Below, piece by piece: positions 8,958 through 16,273 of a stretch of 34,702 nt of DNA. A program made the position numbers and the translations under genes. How positions within the stretch are numbered: position 1 is the stretch's first letter; every line of letters starts with the position of its first letter. Source of the stretch: Chryseobacterium koreense CCUG 49689 (GTDB lineage Bacteria; Bacteroidota; Bacteroidia; Flavobacteriales; Weeksellaceae); the NCBI RefSeq assembly GCF_001045435.1, contig NZ_LFNG01000020.1, positions 1 to 34,702 on the forward strand, in the 5' to 3' direction. The notes under the pieces were generated by a model that was not told the origin of the DNA, searched no databases, and was given only the letters and a program-made list of their open reading frames with translations.

Positions 8958-9374
8958 ATGAAAGATCCGATTACCATCAAGATTACGATTCTGCAACCTG
9001 TGCATAAAGTTTGGGATTATTTCTACAACCCGAAACACATTGTAAAATGGAATTTCCCCACTACCAACTGGCACTGCCCAAAAGCGACCAGCCAATTCTA
9101 CGAAGGGGGACGTTTTGATTATCGGTTGGAATACAAGGATAAAAGTTTCGGATACCATTTTGCTGGGATCATCGACGAAATTAAGGTTTTGGAATACGTA
9201 AAAAGTCATTTGGATGACGGACGAAAGGTGGAGGTCTATTTTAATAAGATAGACGATAACACCACGGAAATCATTGAGATTTTCGAGCCTGAAATCCAGA
9301 ATGGGCGAGAAATGCAGCGCGTCGGCTGGTATGCGATTCTGGACCGGTTCCACAAATATGTTGAAAACAACTAG
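8958..9374 (+). CDS. SRPBCC (AHSA1-like) protein, paralogue 2
   Basis: A 138-residue SRPBCC-fold protein with the same plan as its upstream neighbour: KVWDYFYNPKHIVKWNFP near the N-terminus, NWHCPKA, YEGGRFDYRLEYKDKSFGY in the middle, and EMQRVGWYAILDRFHKYVEN at the end. Only 51 bp separate the two genes. The conserved Trp-His-Cys-Pro-Lys-Ala segment is shared by both copies and may mark their specific subfamily. Ligand unknown. Confidence 0.9.
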   Translation: MKDPITIKITILQPVHKVWDYFYNPKHIVKWNFPTTNWHCPKATSQFYEGGRFDYRLEYKDKSFGYHFAGIIDEIKVLEYVKSHLDDGRKVEVYFNKIDDNTTEIIEIFEPEIQNGREMQRVGWYAILDRFHKYVENN

Positions 9375-9573
9375 TTGCTGCCTTCCATTTGAAGCGATAG
9401 TACACCTGAGTTAGTTGTCGTCTAGGGTGCTATGCCGCCCCAAATGGACACGAAGCCATCAAACAGGAATTTTCGAACCATGAGTGCGGACAAAGCTCTA
9501 TTCAATTTTCTTGTAATCTGGAAGTTCCTTACGATTGGGTCCGCAAAGTCTTTAGTTCTGTAAGGCTTCAACT

Positions 9574-9627
9574 TGAAATCTACCTGTCGGCAGACAGGCC
9601 TGAAATCTACCTGTCGGCAGACAGGCC
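9574..9627. repeat. 27-bp perfect tandem repeat carrying a CCTGTC/GACAGG palindrome
   Basis: Two exact 27-bp units (9574-9600 and 9601-9627), then a partial third (TGAAAT at 9628). Each unit contains CCTGTC-GGCA-GACAGG, a 6-bp stem with a 4-base loop. The array ends about 15 nt before the next ATG, inside the probable 5' UTR of the VOC gene. A related palindrome interrupts the tRNA-Thr remnant at 26256-26275. Confidence 0.9.
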
Positions 9628-9643
9628 TGAAATAAAAAATGTT

Positions 9644-10510
9644 ATGAACAACGATATTTTCCCATGTCTTTGGTATGATGGCGACGCTAAACAGTGCGCG
9701 GATTTGTACTGCAGCGTTTTTGATGGTAAAATCACGGTGGATACACCGATGGTAATTAATCTGGATCTTTTTGGTCAAAGGATCATGCTGTTGAATGGAG
9801 GTCCGATGTACCAGAAGAATGCTTCGATTTCTTTCATGGTTTTATGCGAAACCGAAGAAGAAGTGGAGAAATATTGGAAACCGCTTTCGGAAGGAGGAAT
9901 TGTTTTGATGGAACTCGGCGAATATCCTTGGAGCAAAAGGTATGGTTGGGTCCGGGACAAATTTGGCGTGACCTGGCAAATTTATCTGGGTGAAAACCAA
10001 GGCGACCAGAAGATTGTTCCGACCTTGATGTTCATTCACCAAAATAATGGAAAAGCCATGGAAGCCATGGAATTCTACACCAAAACATTTCCCAATTCCA
10101 AGATCGGAGGTGTTTTGAAGTATGGAGAAGGGGTGGGAAACGAAACCCATGAAGTTCCAGAAAATGTGCAACACGCGCATTTCGTGATTGACCATTACCA
10201 TTTCTTCTGTATGGACAATTCCTATGACCATCAATTTGATTTTTCCGAGGGGATTTCGATCGTGGTGATGACTGACGACCAAACCGAGACCGACCACCTC
10301 TGGAATTCGTTGATTGCCGATGGCGGCGAGGAAAGCAGATGTGGCTGGTTGAAAGATAAATTCGGGGTCAGTTGGCAGATCACCCCGAAAAGATTGCTGG
10401 AACTGATGAATAATTTTGATGGAACCGACCGGTCTAAAAAGGTTTTCCAGGCGATGCTGAATATGAAGAAGATTGTGATTGCGGATTTGGAAACTGCTTA
10501 CAAGTCCTAA
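9644..10510 (+). CDS. Two-domain VOC-family (PhnB-like) protein
   Basis: A 288-residue protein with two consecutive PhnB-like VOC domains. Domain 1 (about 1-116) begins IFPCLWYDGDAKQCADLYCSVF and ends RYGWVRDKFGVTWQIYL. Domain 2 (about 122-245) begins VPTLMFIHQNNGKAMEAMEFY and ends CGWLKDKFGVSWQITP. A helical tail (FQAMLNMKKIVIADLETAYKS region) follows. Each domain carries the KFGVxWQI signature. Duplicated VOC domains within one chain can form one metal site between them, but metal ligands are not obvious enough to assign activity. It sits between SRPBCC pairs. Confidence 0.9.
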   Translation: MNNDIFPCLWYDGDAKQCADLYCSVFDGKITVDTPMVINLDLFGQRIMLLNGGPMYQKNASISFMVLCETEEEVEKYWKPLSEGGIVLMELGEYPWSKRYGWVRDKFGVTWQIYLGENQGDQKIVPTLMFIHQNNGKAMEAMEFYTKTFPNSKIGGVLKYGEGVGNETHEVPENVQHAHFVIDHYHFFCMDNSYDHQFDFSEGISIVVMTDDQTETDHLWNSLIADGGEESRCGWLKDKFGVSWQITPKRLLELMNNFDGTDRSKKVFQAMLNMKKIVIADLETAYKS

Positions 10511-10553
10511 AGTGTAATGATTTGCCGGAGTTGTCACGGAGTCGCGGGAGTTT

Positions 10554-10582
10554 TTGTTTTTATGGTTTGAATTTTAACTTTG
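10554..10582 (+). promoter_or_regulatory. Promoter of the second SRPBCC pair
   Basis: TTG (10554-10556), an 18-bp spacer and TAACTTTG (10575-10582), a good Bacteroidota consensus promoter about 49 nt before the ATG at 10631. Confidence 0.65.
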
Positions 10583-10630
10583 TGTGACTCTGTGTTTGCT
10601 CTTTTAAACTCCGTTAAATAAAAAAATTAA

Positions 10631-11041
10631 ATGAAACAATTAGAATTTGAAACTGAAATCAATGCTGCTCCGGAGAAGGTCTGGGAAACTATGTGGAGTG
10701 CGGAAAACTATGGGAAATGGACTCCTGGTCACCGGTATGAAGGAAATTGGGAAACCGCATCCGAGATGAGGTTTTTTGACAAAGACAACAACGGAATGTA
10801 TAACCGCGTGGAAACCCATATTCCGAATCGTGAACTCAAAATGAAGCATCTCGGCTGGATTATGGCAGGAGAATTGGATCCGCAAAACTGGACGGACTCT
10901 GAAGTCACTTATTTTTTTGAGCCGACCAATAGTGGGACCCTGCTAAAAATTGAAATTAATGCGCTGGATGAGTTTGTGGATTTTTACCATGGATATATTC
11001 CGAAAATCTTGGCAAATATTAAAGAATTGGCAGAAAATTAG
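10631..11041 (+). CDS. SRPBCC-fold protein, paralogue 3
   Basis: A 136-residue polyketide-cyclase/AHSA1-like SRPBCC protein. It begins KQLEFETEINAAPEKVWETM, with the typical xINAxxEKVWxxxW start, a central MRFFDKDNNGMYNRVE, and a C-terminal helix (GYIPKILANIKELAEN). No catalytic residues can be assigned; the fold binds hydrophobic small molecules. It ends in KELAEN, like the next gene's KNLAEN, and the two appear to be paralogues. Confidence 0.88.
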   Translation: MKQLEFETEINAAPEKVWETMWSAENYGKWTPGHRYEGNWETASEMRFFDKDNNGMYNRVETHIPNRELKMKHLGWIMAGELDPQNWTDSEVTYFFEPTNSGTLLKIEINALDEFVDFYHGYIPKILANIKELAEN

Positions 11042-11043
11042 AC

Positions 11044-11112
11044 GACCTCAACCTCAACCTCAACCTCAACCTCAACCTTAGCCTCAACCTCAACCTTAAC
11101 CTCAATCTCAAT
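11044..11112. repeat. Hexanucleotide microsatellite (CCTCAA)n
   Basis: About 11 consecutive near-perfect 6-bp units (CCTCAA with occasional CCTTAG, CCTTAA or ATCTCA variants) fill almost the entire 72-bp gap between two SRPBCC genes and run to within two bases of the next ATG. Unit gain or loss would change the spacing in front of the start codon without affecting the reading frame of either gene. Confidence 0.92.
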
Positions 11113-11113
11113 T

Positions 11114-11554
11114 ATGGAAACATTAGACTACAATATCATCATCAACGCACCCATCCAAAAAGTCTGGGATTTGTTGTGGAATCCAGAAACTTATTCTCAA
11201 TGGACGCAGTTTTTCGAAGAAGGTTCGACCTTGAAATCCGATTGGGAAGTCGGTGGGAAAACTTACTTTCTGGACCGAAACGGAAACGGAATGGTTTCGA
11301 CCATTGTGAGTTTGGATAAACCTAATGAGGTGGTTTTCCGGCATTTGGGGACGTTTCAAAATGGAGTTGAAGATACCAAAAGCCGCGAGGTGATGGAATG
11401 GAGCGGGACCGAGGAAAAATATTTTCTCCGTGCGATTGATCATGCCACCACAGAGCTTCGCGCAGTGACCCATGTGATGCAGGAATATCACGAATACATG
11501 GACCATGGTTTTCACAATGGTTTTGAATTGTTGAAAAACCTGGCGGAAAATTGA
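11114..11554 (+). CDS. SRPBCC-fold protein, paralogue 4
   Basis: A 146-residue AHSA1-like SRPBCC protein beginning METLDYNIIINAPIQKVWDL. It has the pattern VGGKTYFLDRNGNGMVS in the middle, matching the FFDKDNNGMYN of the upstream paralogue, and ends GFELLKNLAEN. Ligand and reaction unknown. Its start codon immediately follows the CCTCAA microsatellite, so its translation could depend on that tract. Confidence 0.88.
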   Translation: METLDYNIIINAPIQKVWDLLWNPETYSQWTQFFEEGSTLKSDWEVGGKTYFLDRNGNGMVSTIVSLDKPNEVVFRHLGTFQNGVEDTKSREVMEWSGTEEKYFLRAIDHATTELRAVTHVMQEYHEYMDHGFHNGFELLKNLAEN

Positions 11555-11555
11555 T

Positions 11556-11816
11556 TATGATATCCTGATTGACAACTTTTTTGCCATACCGATTTACTAT
11601 AGCCGAAAATCTTGAAGTGGTTTTTGGAAAAAAGAACTGCAAGTCAACATGGGATCCCGATTGCAGAGCGTCCTTTTTTAGTGATGTAGTGGAGTCGGAA
11701 TCAGAAAAAAAATCTATCCATTGCTGTTGCCGTATAGTCCAGCAACCTATCCACCGAATGGGAAAGCGGGACAGGTCTTGGGAAAAGTCGAAAAATGGGT
11801 TGCTCCAAAAAAATAG
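11556..11816 (+). pseudogene. Possible decayed coding sequence (87 codons with internal stops)
   Basis: The frame starting at 11556 reads protein-like text, such as LIDNFFAIPIYYSRKS and, near its end, YPLLLPYSPATYPPNGKAG and LGKVEKWVAPKK, but has stops near 11613, 11676 and 11679. The other frame open here (11569-11838) gives a Cys- and Ser-rich product without recognisable features. I do not recognise the family. It may be a degraded gene or chance; the 306-bp gap holds nothing else I can support. Confidence 0.3.
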
Positions 11817-11860
11817 CCACCCTATTAAAGTAAAATAGAATTCCGTTCGTCTTTCCCGAT

Positions 11861-12436
11861 ATGGAATTGGAATTGACCTCTATGTCGCAAACCGAAAAAG
11901 ACAGTCTGATTGCGCAAACCGTGAAAAATTACGGCGGAAAACTGATGTCTTTTATTCGACCGAAAGTGCGCAACAGAGAGGATGCAGAAGATATTTTACA
12001 GGAGGTTTGGTACCAGTTCAGCAATCTCACCAATTTGGGCGAGATTATGAACATCGGGGGTTGGCTGTATAGGGTTTCGAATAATAAAATCATCGACAAA
12101 TACCGGAAAAAGACGACCGAGAATTTGGAGGATTTCGTGTATGTGGACGAAGACGGCAGTTTTGCGGTGAAAGATATTCTGCTGCTGGATGATTCTGAAA
12201 ATCCTGAACTGGTGGCGTTTCGCGAGGAAGTTTGGAAACAGCTTTTCTCGGCTTTGGAGGAATTGCCGGACAATCAGCGGTTGGTTTTCGTGGAAACTGA
12301 AATCGAAGGCAAGAAATTGCAGGAAATTGCCGATGAACAGGGAGAAAACATAAAAACCATCACCAGCAGGAAAAACTATGCGGTGAAACATCTTCGGAAA
12401 CGAATGTCTGGTTTGTATCAAGATTTGAAAGATTAA
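11861..12436 (+). CDS. ECF-type RNA polymerase sigma factor
   Basis: A 191-residue sigma-70 family protein. Region 2 (about 25-95) contains RNREDAEDILQEVWYQF and GGWLYRVSNNKIIDKYRK. Region 4 (about 130-185) contains LEELPDNQRLVFVETEIEG then KLQEIADEQGENIKTITSRKNYAVKHLR (two adjacent pieces). There is no region 3 and the length is typical for ECF factors. It should direct transcription of a stress or envelope regulon. ATG codons at 11861 and 11882 (MSQTEKDSL) are both plausible starts. The 4-nt gap to the next gene indicates an operon with a small membrane protein, which might modulate it. Confidence 0.93.
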   Translation: MELELTSMSQTEKDSLIAQTVKNYGGKLMSFIRPKVRNREDAEDILQEVWYQFSNLTNLGEIMNIGGWLYRVSNNKIIDKYRKKTTENLEDFVYVDEDGSFAVKDILLLDDSENPELVAFREEVWKQLFSALEELPDNQRLVFVETEIEGKKLQEIADEQGENIKTITSRKNYAVKHLRKRMSGLYQDLKD

Positions 12437-12440
12437 GGAA

Positions 12441-12782
12441 ATGAAAAATAAATTTACGGGAAAAATAGCACTTTTAATCGTGGGTGGAATCGCGATGTTT
12501 TTTGCTGTTACAGCAATGGTGATGTGGCTTTGGAACTTGCTTCTGCCAGAAATTATTGGCGTGAAAGCGATCACTTTTTGGCAGGCGCTGGGAATTTTGG
12601 TTTTAAGTAAGATTTTGTTTGGCGGTTTCGGCGGAAAGCAGGGAAAAGGGTGGAGAGCGAAGCAGAAATTCCGGCAAATGAGGGAAAAACATTGCGGAAT
12701 GAGTGATGAGGAGAAAGAACGGCTGAAAGAAATGTGGAAATCACGTTGTGAAACGGGAAGATTCTTCGATAAAAAAGAGTAA
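12441..12782 (+). CDS. Small membrane protein co-transcribed with the ECF sigma factor
   Basis: A 113-residue protein with two hydrophobic helices (about 8-34 and 43-60), then a Gly- and Lys-rich linker (GGFGGKQGKGWRAKQK) and a charged cytosolic tail containing the only two cysteines (HCGMSDEE and KSRCETG). No classical anti-sigma zinc motif (HxxxCxxC) is present. Its position 4 nt after the sigma gene suggests a functional link, perhaps membrane sensing or sequestration, but that is inference. The transcript ends in a strong terminator that overlaps its stop codon. Confidence 0.85.
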   Translation: MKNKFTGKIALLIVGGIAMFFAVTAMVMWLWNLLLPEIIGVKAITFWQALGILVLSKILFGGFGGKQGKGWRAKQKFRQMREKHCGMSDEEKERLKEMWKSRCETGRFFDKKE

Positions 12783-12812
12783 AAGCGGACGGTTTAGTTC
12801 GCTTTTTTTTTT
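12782..12812 (+). terminator. Terminator of the sigma factor operon
   Basis: AAAGCGGAC (12782-12790) pairs with GTTCGCTTT (12797-12805), a 9-bp stem with one G-T pair and a 6-nt loop, followed by a long T-run. The stem begins in the stop codon. Confidence 0.88.
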
Positions 12813-13033
12813 AAGTAAACCCATTAACGAATATATTTTGCGACTTTTTCCATTAAATGAAATGTCTTCCAAGAATGATGGCCAATCGGATTGAGCACAG
12901 ATTTTGGGAAATTTATTCGGGGACCATTGGCGTGAAAATATTGGTGATTTAGGAATGAGTTAATTAAAGTAAAATGTGGTTTCGACCGTCTTTTATAAAA
13001 ATAACATTTGTAAAATTTAAAATAAAAAAAAAG

Positions 13034-13306
13034 ATGAAAAATTCCAGTTTGATAGGTGCTTTCGGAGCACTTGCAGCAGCAGGAGTCGCTTTGGCAGCAA
13101 AAAAAATTTCTGAGAGAAGAAAATTCATGAAAGGGATTTTCGAAGAATACGACATCAAAGAAAGAACACCATTCGGATTTGCAGATAAAATCCGCGAACT
13201 TGATGACGAAAAATATGCGGAACTGAAAGAGAAAATGAAAACTCAGTTTTCTTCAAAATGTTGCAGAAAAAATAATTGCTGTTCAGCGCAGAAAGCAGAA
13301 GCATGA
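13034..13306 (+). CDS. Small hypothetical protein with N-terminal hydrophobic segment and Cys-rich tail
   Basis: A 90-residue protein. Residues 3-22 (SSLIGAFGALAAAGVALAAK) form an Ala/Gly-rich hydrophobic helix, followed by basic and acidic helices. The C-terminus has CCRKNNCC. The frame is open 20 codons upstream, but that stretch is K/F-rich and looks non-coding, so the ATG at 13034 is preferred. It is probably a single-pass membrane or membrane-associated protein. I do not recognise a family. It is monocistronic with a strong terminator. The paired cysteines may bind metal or form disulfides; this is inference. Confidence 0.75.
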   Translation: MKNSSLIGAFGALAAAGVALAAKKISERRKFMKGIFEEYDIKERTPFGFADKIRELDDEKYAELKEKMKTQFSSKCCRKNNCCSAQKAEA

Positions 13307-13334
13307 TATTTCCCGTTAATGGTTTATTTTGAAG

Positions 13335-13364
13335 GCGGGTAGAGGGAATTCTACCCGCTTTTTT
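13335..13364 (+). terminator. Terminator after the Cys-tail protein gene
   Basis: GCGGGTAGA (13335-13343) and TCTACCCGC (13350-13358) form a perfect 9-bp stem with a 6-nt loop, followed by six T. Confidence 0.92.
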
Positions 13365-13498
13365 CTAGGGGTTTTCAGTTGTTTTTTGTTTCCTTTTCTA
13401 AGCGAATCCAAATGCTATGTTCCATGTTTTTTGTTCAAAACCGAATTGAAACCAAACGGTTCTTTTGTAAGTTCCCTCGAAATTATTTTATAAAACCC

Positions 13499-13506
13499 TA
13501 TTTTTG
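13499..13506 (+). promoter_or_regulatory. -7 element of the J-domain gene
   Basis: CCCTATTTTTGCACC contains TATTTTTG, the commonest -7 form in this window, 44 nt before the ATG. No well-spaced TTG is seen. Confidence 0.6.
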
Positions 13507-13550
13507 CACCGCGAAACGGAATCTCGCAACTCGTATCTCGTGACTTTAAA

Positions 13551-14204
13551 ATGAAAGACTATTATTATTTTCTGGGCATAAAATCTAATGCTTCCGATGA
13601 GGAAATCAAGAAAGCATACCGAAAGTTGTCCTTAAAATATCATCCCGACAAAAATCCAGACGACGATTTCTTTTCAGACCGTTTCCGGGAAATCCAGGAA
13701 GCATACGAAATGTTGAATGACGCAGAGAAACGCAGGATTTATGATGAGAATTTAGCCCATCTGCAAAGGAGTTACCGACCGACTATGCCGCCTTCCATCA
13801 GAACTTTTTCCGCGAATAAAATCCGGGCAAAAAAGGGCGAGGAAGTCATTATCAACTGGCACACCAATAATGCCGATGTAGTGAAAATTTTGCCTTTCGG
13901 ATTGGAAAAGGGATATGGCGAGAGAACCTTCAGAATTACCGAATTCAAGGACGGGAAGTTTCAGCTTCTCCTTCACGCCACAAATACACTTTTAAATAAA
14001 ACCGTGGTGCAGGGAATTACCATTACCGAAATCTTTGATGGCGACAGGGAACAGTTCAAAAACGACATGGAGGAAATCTTCAAACCGCAGAAGCCAACCC
14101 GTACCAATCCAGGAGGTCAATCCCGCGGAATGAGGATCGTTCTGGCGATTTTGTTCTTCGTTATTGCGATTTTGATTTTGGTGAAAACTTTTTCCAATAA
14201 TTAA
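13551..14204 (+). CDS. J-domain protein with C-terminal membrane anchor
   Basis: A 217-residue protein with an N-terminal J domain (about 3-66: [23 protein letters not shown] motif at 31-33 in KYHPDKNP, then [20 protein letters not shown]), which would stimulate an Hsp70 (DnaK) ATPase. It lacks the Gly/Phe region, zinc fingers and C-terminal substrate domains of DnaJ. Residues ~80-165 form a beta-rich segment. The last ~22 residues ([20 protein letters not shown]) are a single transmembrane helix at the very C-terminus. This makes a tail-anchored type III J protein that probably recruits DnaK to the inner membrane. Client unknown. Confidence 0.9.
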   Translation: MKDYYYFLGIKSNASDEEIKKAYRKLSLKYHPDKNPDDDFFSDRFREIQEAYEMLNDAEKRRIYDENLAHLQRSYRPTMPPSIRTFSANKIRAKKGEEVIINWHTNNADVVKILPFGLEKGYGERTFRITEFKDGKFQLLLHATNTLLNKTVVQGITITEIFDGDREQFKNDMEEIFKPQKPTRTNPGGQSRGMRIVLAILFFVIAILILVKTFSNN

Positions 14205-14448
14205 ACCATTTGCTTTACCTTTTCGGGATTTCGCTCGCTTGCTCTCGATGCATTTACGAAACTTTTAAGATTGATCTGAACTTCATTTTATTTGATTGAT
14301 TTCCATATTGCTATGGATAAAATAATTTTAATGGTAAAAAGTTAAAAATTTGGTCTTGATTTTGATAATGTTTAAATGAATGTAAAAATTCATTGTTAAA
14401 CTGATAGTTATCGTTAATTGAATATCCAACCTTAAAATTATTAAAGTG

Positions 14449-15267
14449 ATGAAACATCTATTTCAAAACCAAGAAAACAAACTTGATGAAGTCCTGTTCC
14501 AGGGAAGAAACAAAGCTTATGGTGCTTATGTCTTAAGAAATGAAGCCGACAGCATTCTGACCAAATCCATGTTTATAGGAATCGGCGCGTTTGTACTTTT
14601 TGCGCTGGTGCCGATTGTTTCCAATTATTTTGCTGATGCACCGATTACCGTGGTGGAACCTCCGCATGGTCCGATTGTCCTGGATAATGTAGATCAGTCA
14701 GAAGAGACTCCGCAAGTAGTGCAGCCGGTGGTTCCGCCACAGGTGAAAGTGAATACCCTGGATTCGCGAGTTCCTGACCCGACCCGGGATGCGAAAAATG
14801 AGAAGGTGATGCCAAAGCAAACGGATTATGATCATGCAGTTGCAGGAACTCAGGATGTAGTAGGTGAATCGCCTGTATCCAATTATGTTCCACCGGCAAT
14901 TGACGCACCGGTTGTAACAACTCCGGATGTTCCAAATGCAAAACCGGTTGATAACACTCCCAAAACCGCTGTTGACGTTTCTGCGGAGTTCATTGGCGGG
15001 ATCAATGCCTTCAGGAATAAAGTAGTCAGCAATTTTGATACTTCGGCGATGGACGGATCCGGTGAAGTGGTGAAAACCACAGTGACCTTCATCGTTGAAA
15101 AAGACGGAACGATCAGTGAGGTGAAAGCAAGCGGACCCAATGCCATTTTTAATCGCGAAGCGGAAAAAACCATCCGGTCAGTTCGGGGAAAATGGACTCC
15201 GGCAAAACTTGACGGCGAAAATGTAAGGAGTTACTTTAAATTTCCGATTTCGATGCAGTTGGAATGA
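14449..15267 (+). CDS. TonB-like energy transducer protein
   Basis: A 272-residue protein with a short cytosolic N-terminus (NKLDEVLFQGRNKAYGAYVLR, typical of Bacteroidota TonB proteins; given as a landmark around residues 10-30). A transmembrane helix follows at about 41-58, then a Pro- and Val-rich periplasmic stretch, and a C-terminal TonB_C-like domain from about residue 185 with the pattern VTFIVEKDGTISEVKASG and WTPAKLDGENVRSYFKFPI. It should transmit proton-motive force to outer-membrane transporters. A GTG codon precedes the ATG by one codon; the ATG at 14449 is chosen. No ExbB or ExbD is adjacent. Confidence 0.9.
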   Translation: MKHLFQNQENKLDEVLFQGRNKAYGAYVLRNEADSILTKSMFIGIGAFVLFALVPIVSNYFADAPITVVEPPHGPIVLDNVDQSEETPQVVQPVVPPQVKVNTLDSRVPDPTRDAKNEKVMPKQTDYDHAVAGTQDVVGESPVSNYVPPAIDAPVVTTPDVPNAKPVDNTPKTAVDVSAEFIGGINAFRNKVVSNFDTSAMDGSGEVVKTTVTFIVEKDGTISEVKASGPNAIFNREAEKTIRSVRGKWTPAKLDGENVRSYFKFPISMQLE

Positions 15268-15298
15268 TGCAGAACCATCAATTAAATCATATCAACAG

Positions 15299-15329
15299 TT
15301 ATCCACAGAAAACCATTTTTTGTGGATAA
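15299..15329. promoter_or_regulatory. Inverted pair of perfect DnaA boxes upstream of parA
   Basis: TTATCCACA (15299-15307) and its exact reverse complement TGTGGATAA (15321-15329) are 13 bp apart in an AT-rich intergenic region 110 bp upstream of parA. Both match the strict DnaA box TTATNCACA. This is the layout expected of a DnaA-controlled promoter or part of a replication origin next to parAB. The two arms could also form an RNA hairpin followed by a T-run, i.e. a terminator for the TonB-like gene. Confidence 0.7.
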
Positions 15330-15413
15330 TTTTTTTTGGTGGTAAATCGCTAATTAACAATATTTTAACCAAATCTCAGGATACATCAACTATATGAAAC
15401 TCGGAAAAAAGTG

Positions 15414-15421
15414 TATTTTTG
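15414..15421 (+). promoter_or_regulatory. -7 element of parA
   Basis: TATTTTTG, 18 nt upstream of the parA ATG. No clear TTG lies at the -33 distance. Confidence 0.55.
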
Positions 15422-15439
15422 ATGATTAAAATTTAAAGA

Positions 15440-16213
15440 ATGGCTAAAATCATTGGTATTGCCAATCAGAAAGGCGGAGTGGGCAAAACCACTACTGCAG
15501 TAAATCTAGCTGCAGCATTGGGAGTTTTGGAGAAGAAAATCCTGATCATCGACGCAGATCCGCAAGCAAACGCTACTTCCGGATTGGGAATCGAGCAGTC
15601 GGAATTTTCCACATACAACCTTTTGGAGCAAAGCGCAGCAGCGAAAGAATGTGTGCAGAAAACGGCTTCACCCAATTTGGATATCATTCCGTCACACATC
15701 GATTTGGTGGCCGCAGAAATTGAACTGGTGGATCGGGAGAACCGCGAGTATATGCTGAAAGAAGCCTTAAAATCGGTTCGAGATGATTACGACTACATCA
15801 TCATCGATTGTGCGCCGAGTTTGGGTTTGATTACCGTGAATGCTTTAACTGCCGCTGATTCTGTGATCATCCCAATACAGTGTGAGTACTTCGCTTTGGA
15901 AGGTTTGGGAAAACTGTTGAATACCATAAAAAATGTTCAGAAAATCCACAACAAGGATCTGGATATTGAAGGTTTACTTTTGACGATGTTTGATTCCAGA
16001 CTCCGGCTTTCCAATCAGGTGGTGGAAGAAGTGAGTGCGCATTTTCCGGAGATGGTTTTTGAAACCATTATCAGCAGAAACGTGAGACTGAGCGAGGCGC
16101 CAAGTTTTGGTGAAAGTATCCTAAACTACGATGCAGAGAGCAAAGGAGCCATCCAATACCTTCAATTAGCTGAAGAAGTTGTATTGAAAAATGAAAATTT
16201 AGTAAGAAACTAA
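15440..16213 (+). CDS. parA: Chromosome partitioning ATPase ParA (Soj)
   Basis: A 257-residue deviant-Walker P-loop ATPase. It has KGGVGKTTTA at 11-20 with the signature lysine, IIDADPQANAT (Walker A'), and IIIDCAPSLGL (Walker B), matching Soj-type chromosomal ParA proteins without an N-terminal HTH. It binds DNA in the ATP state and is stimulated by ParB, driving origin segregation on the nucleoid. It is followed by parB after 60 bp and clearly forms a unit with it. DnaA boxes lie just upstream, consistent with an origin-proximal location. Confidence 0.97.
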   Translation: MAKIIGIANQKGGVGKTTTAVNLAAALGVLEKKILIIDADPQANATSGLGIEQSEFSTYNLLEQSAAAKECVQKTASPNLDIIPSHIDLVAAEIELVDRENREYMLKEALKSVRDDYDYIIIDCAPSLGLITVNALTAADSVIIPIQCEYFALEGLGKLLNTIKNVQKIHNKDLDIEGLLLTMFDSRLRLSNQVVEEVSAHFPEMVFETIISRNVRLSEAPSFGESILNYDAESKGAIQYLQLAEEVVLKNENLVRN

Positions 16214-16273
16214 AATAAATTCCCTGGAGGAATCCTCGTGCTTTGGTGGAGGATTTAGGAGTAGAACAGCGAT

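Noticed and set aside
9422..9778. Minus-strand frame overlapping the 27-bp tandem repeat
   Set aside because: Its repeated residues simply mirror the tandem repeat and it overlaps the VOC gene start on the opposite strand.
11044..11112. Telomere-like or CRISPR-like array
   Set aside because: A simple six-base microsatellite without spacers; a bacterial telomere is not supported by anything around it.
7847..11554. Biosynthetic gene cluster
   Set aside because: VOC and SRPBCC folds occur in natural product clusters, but no core synthase, tailoring enzyme or transporter is present.
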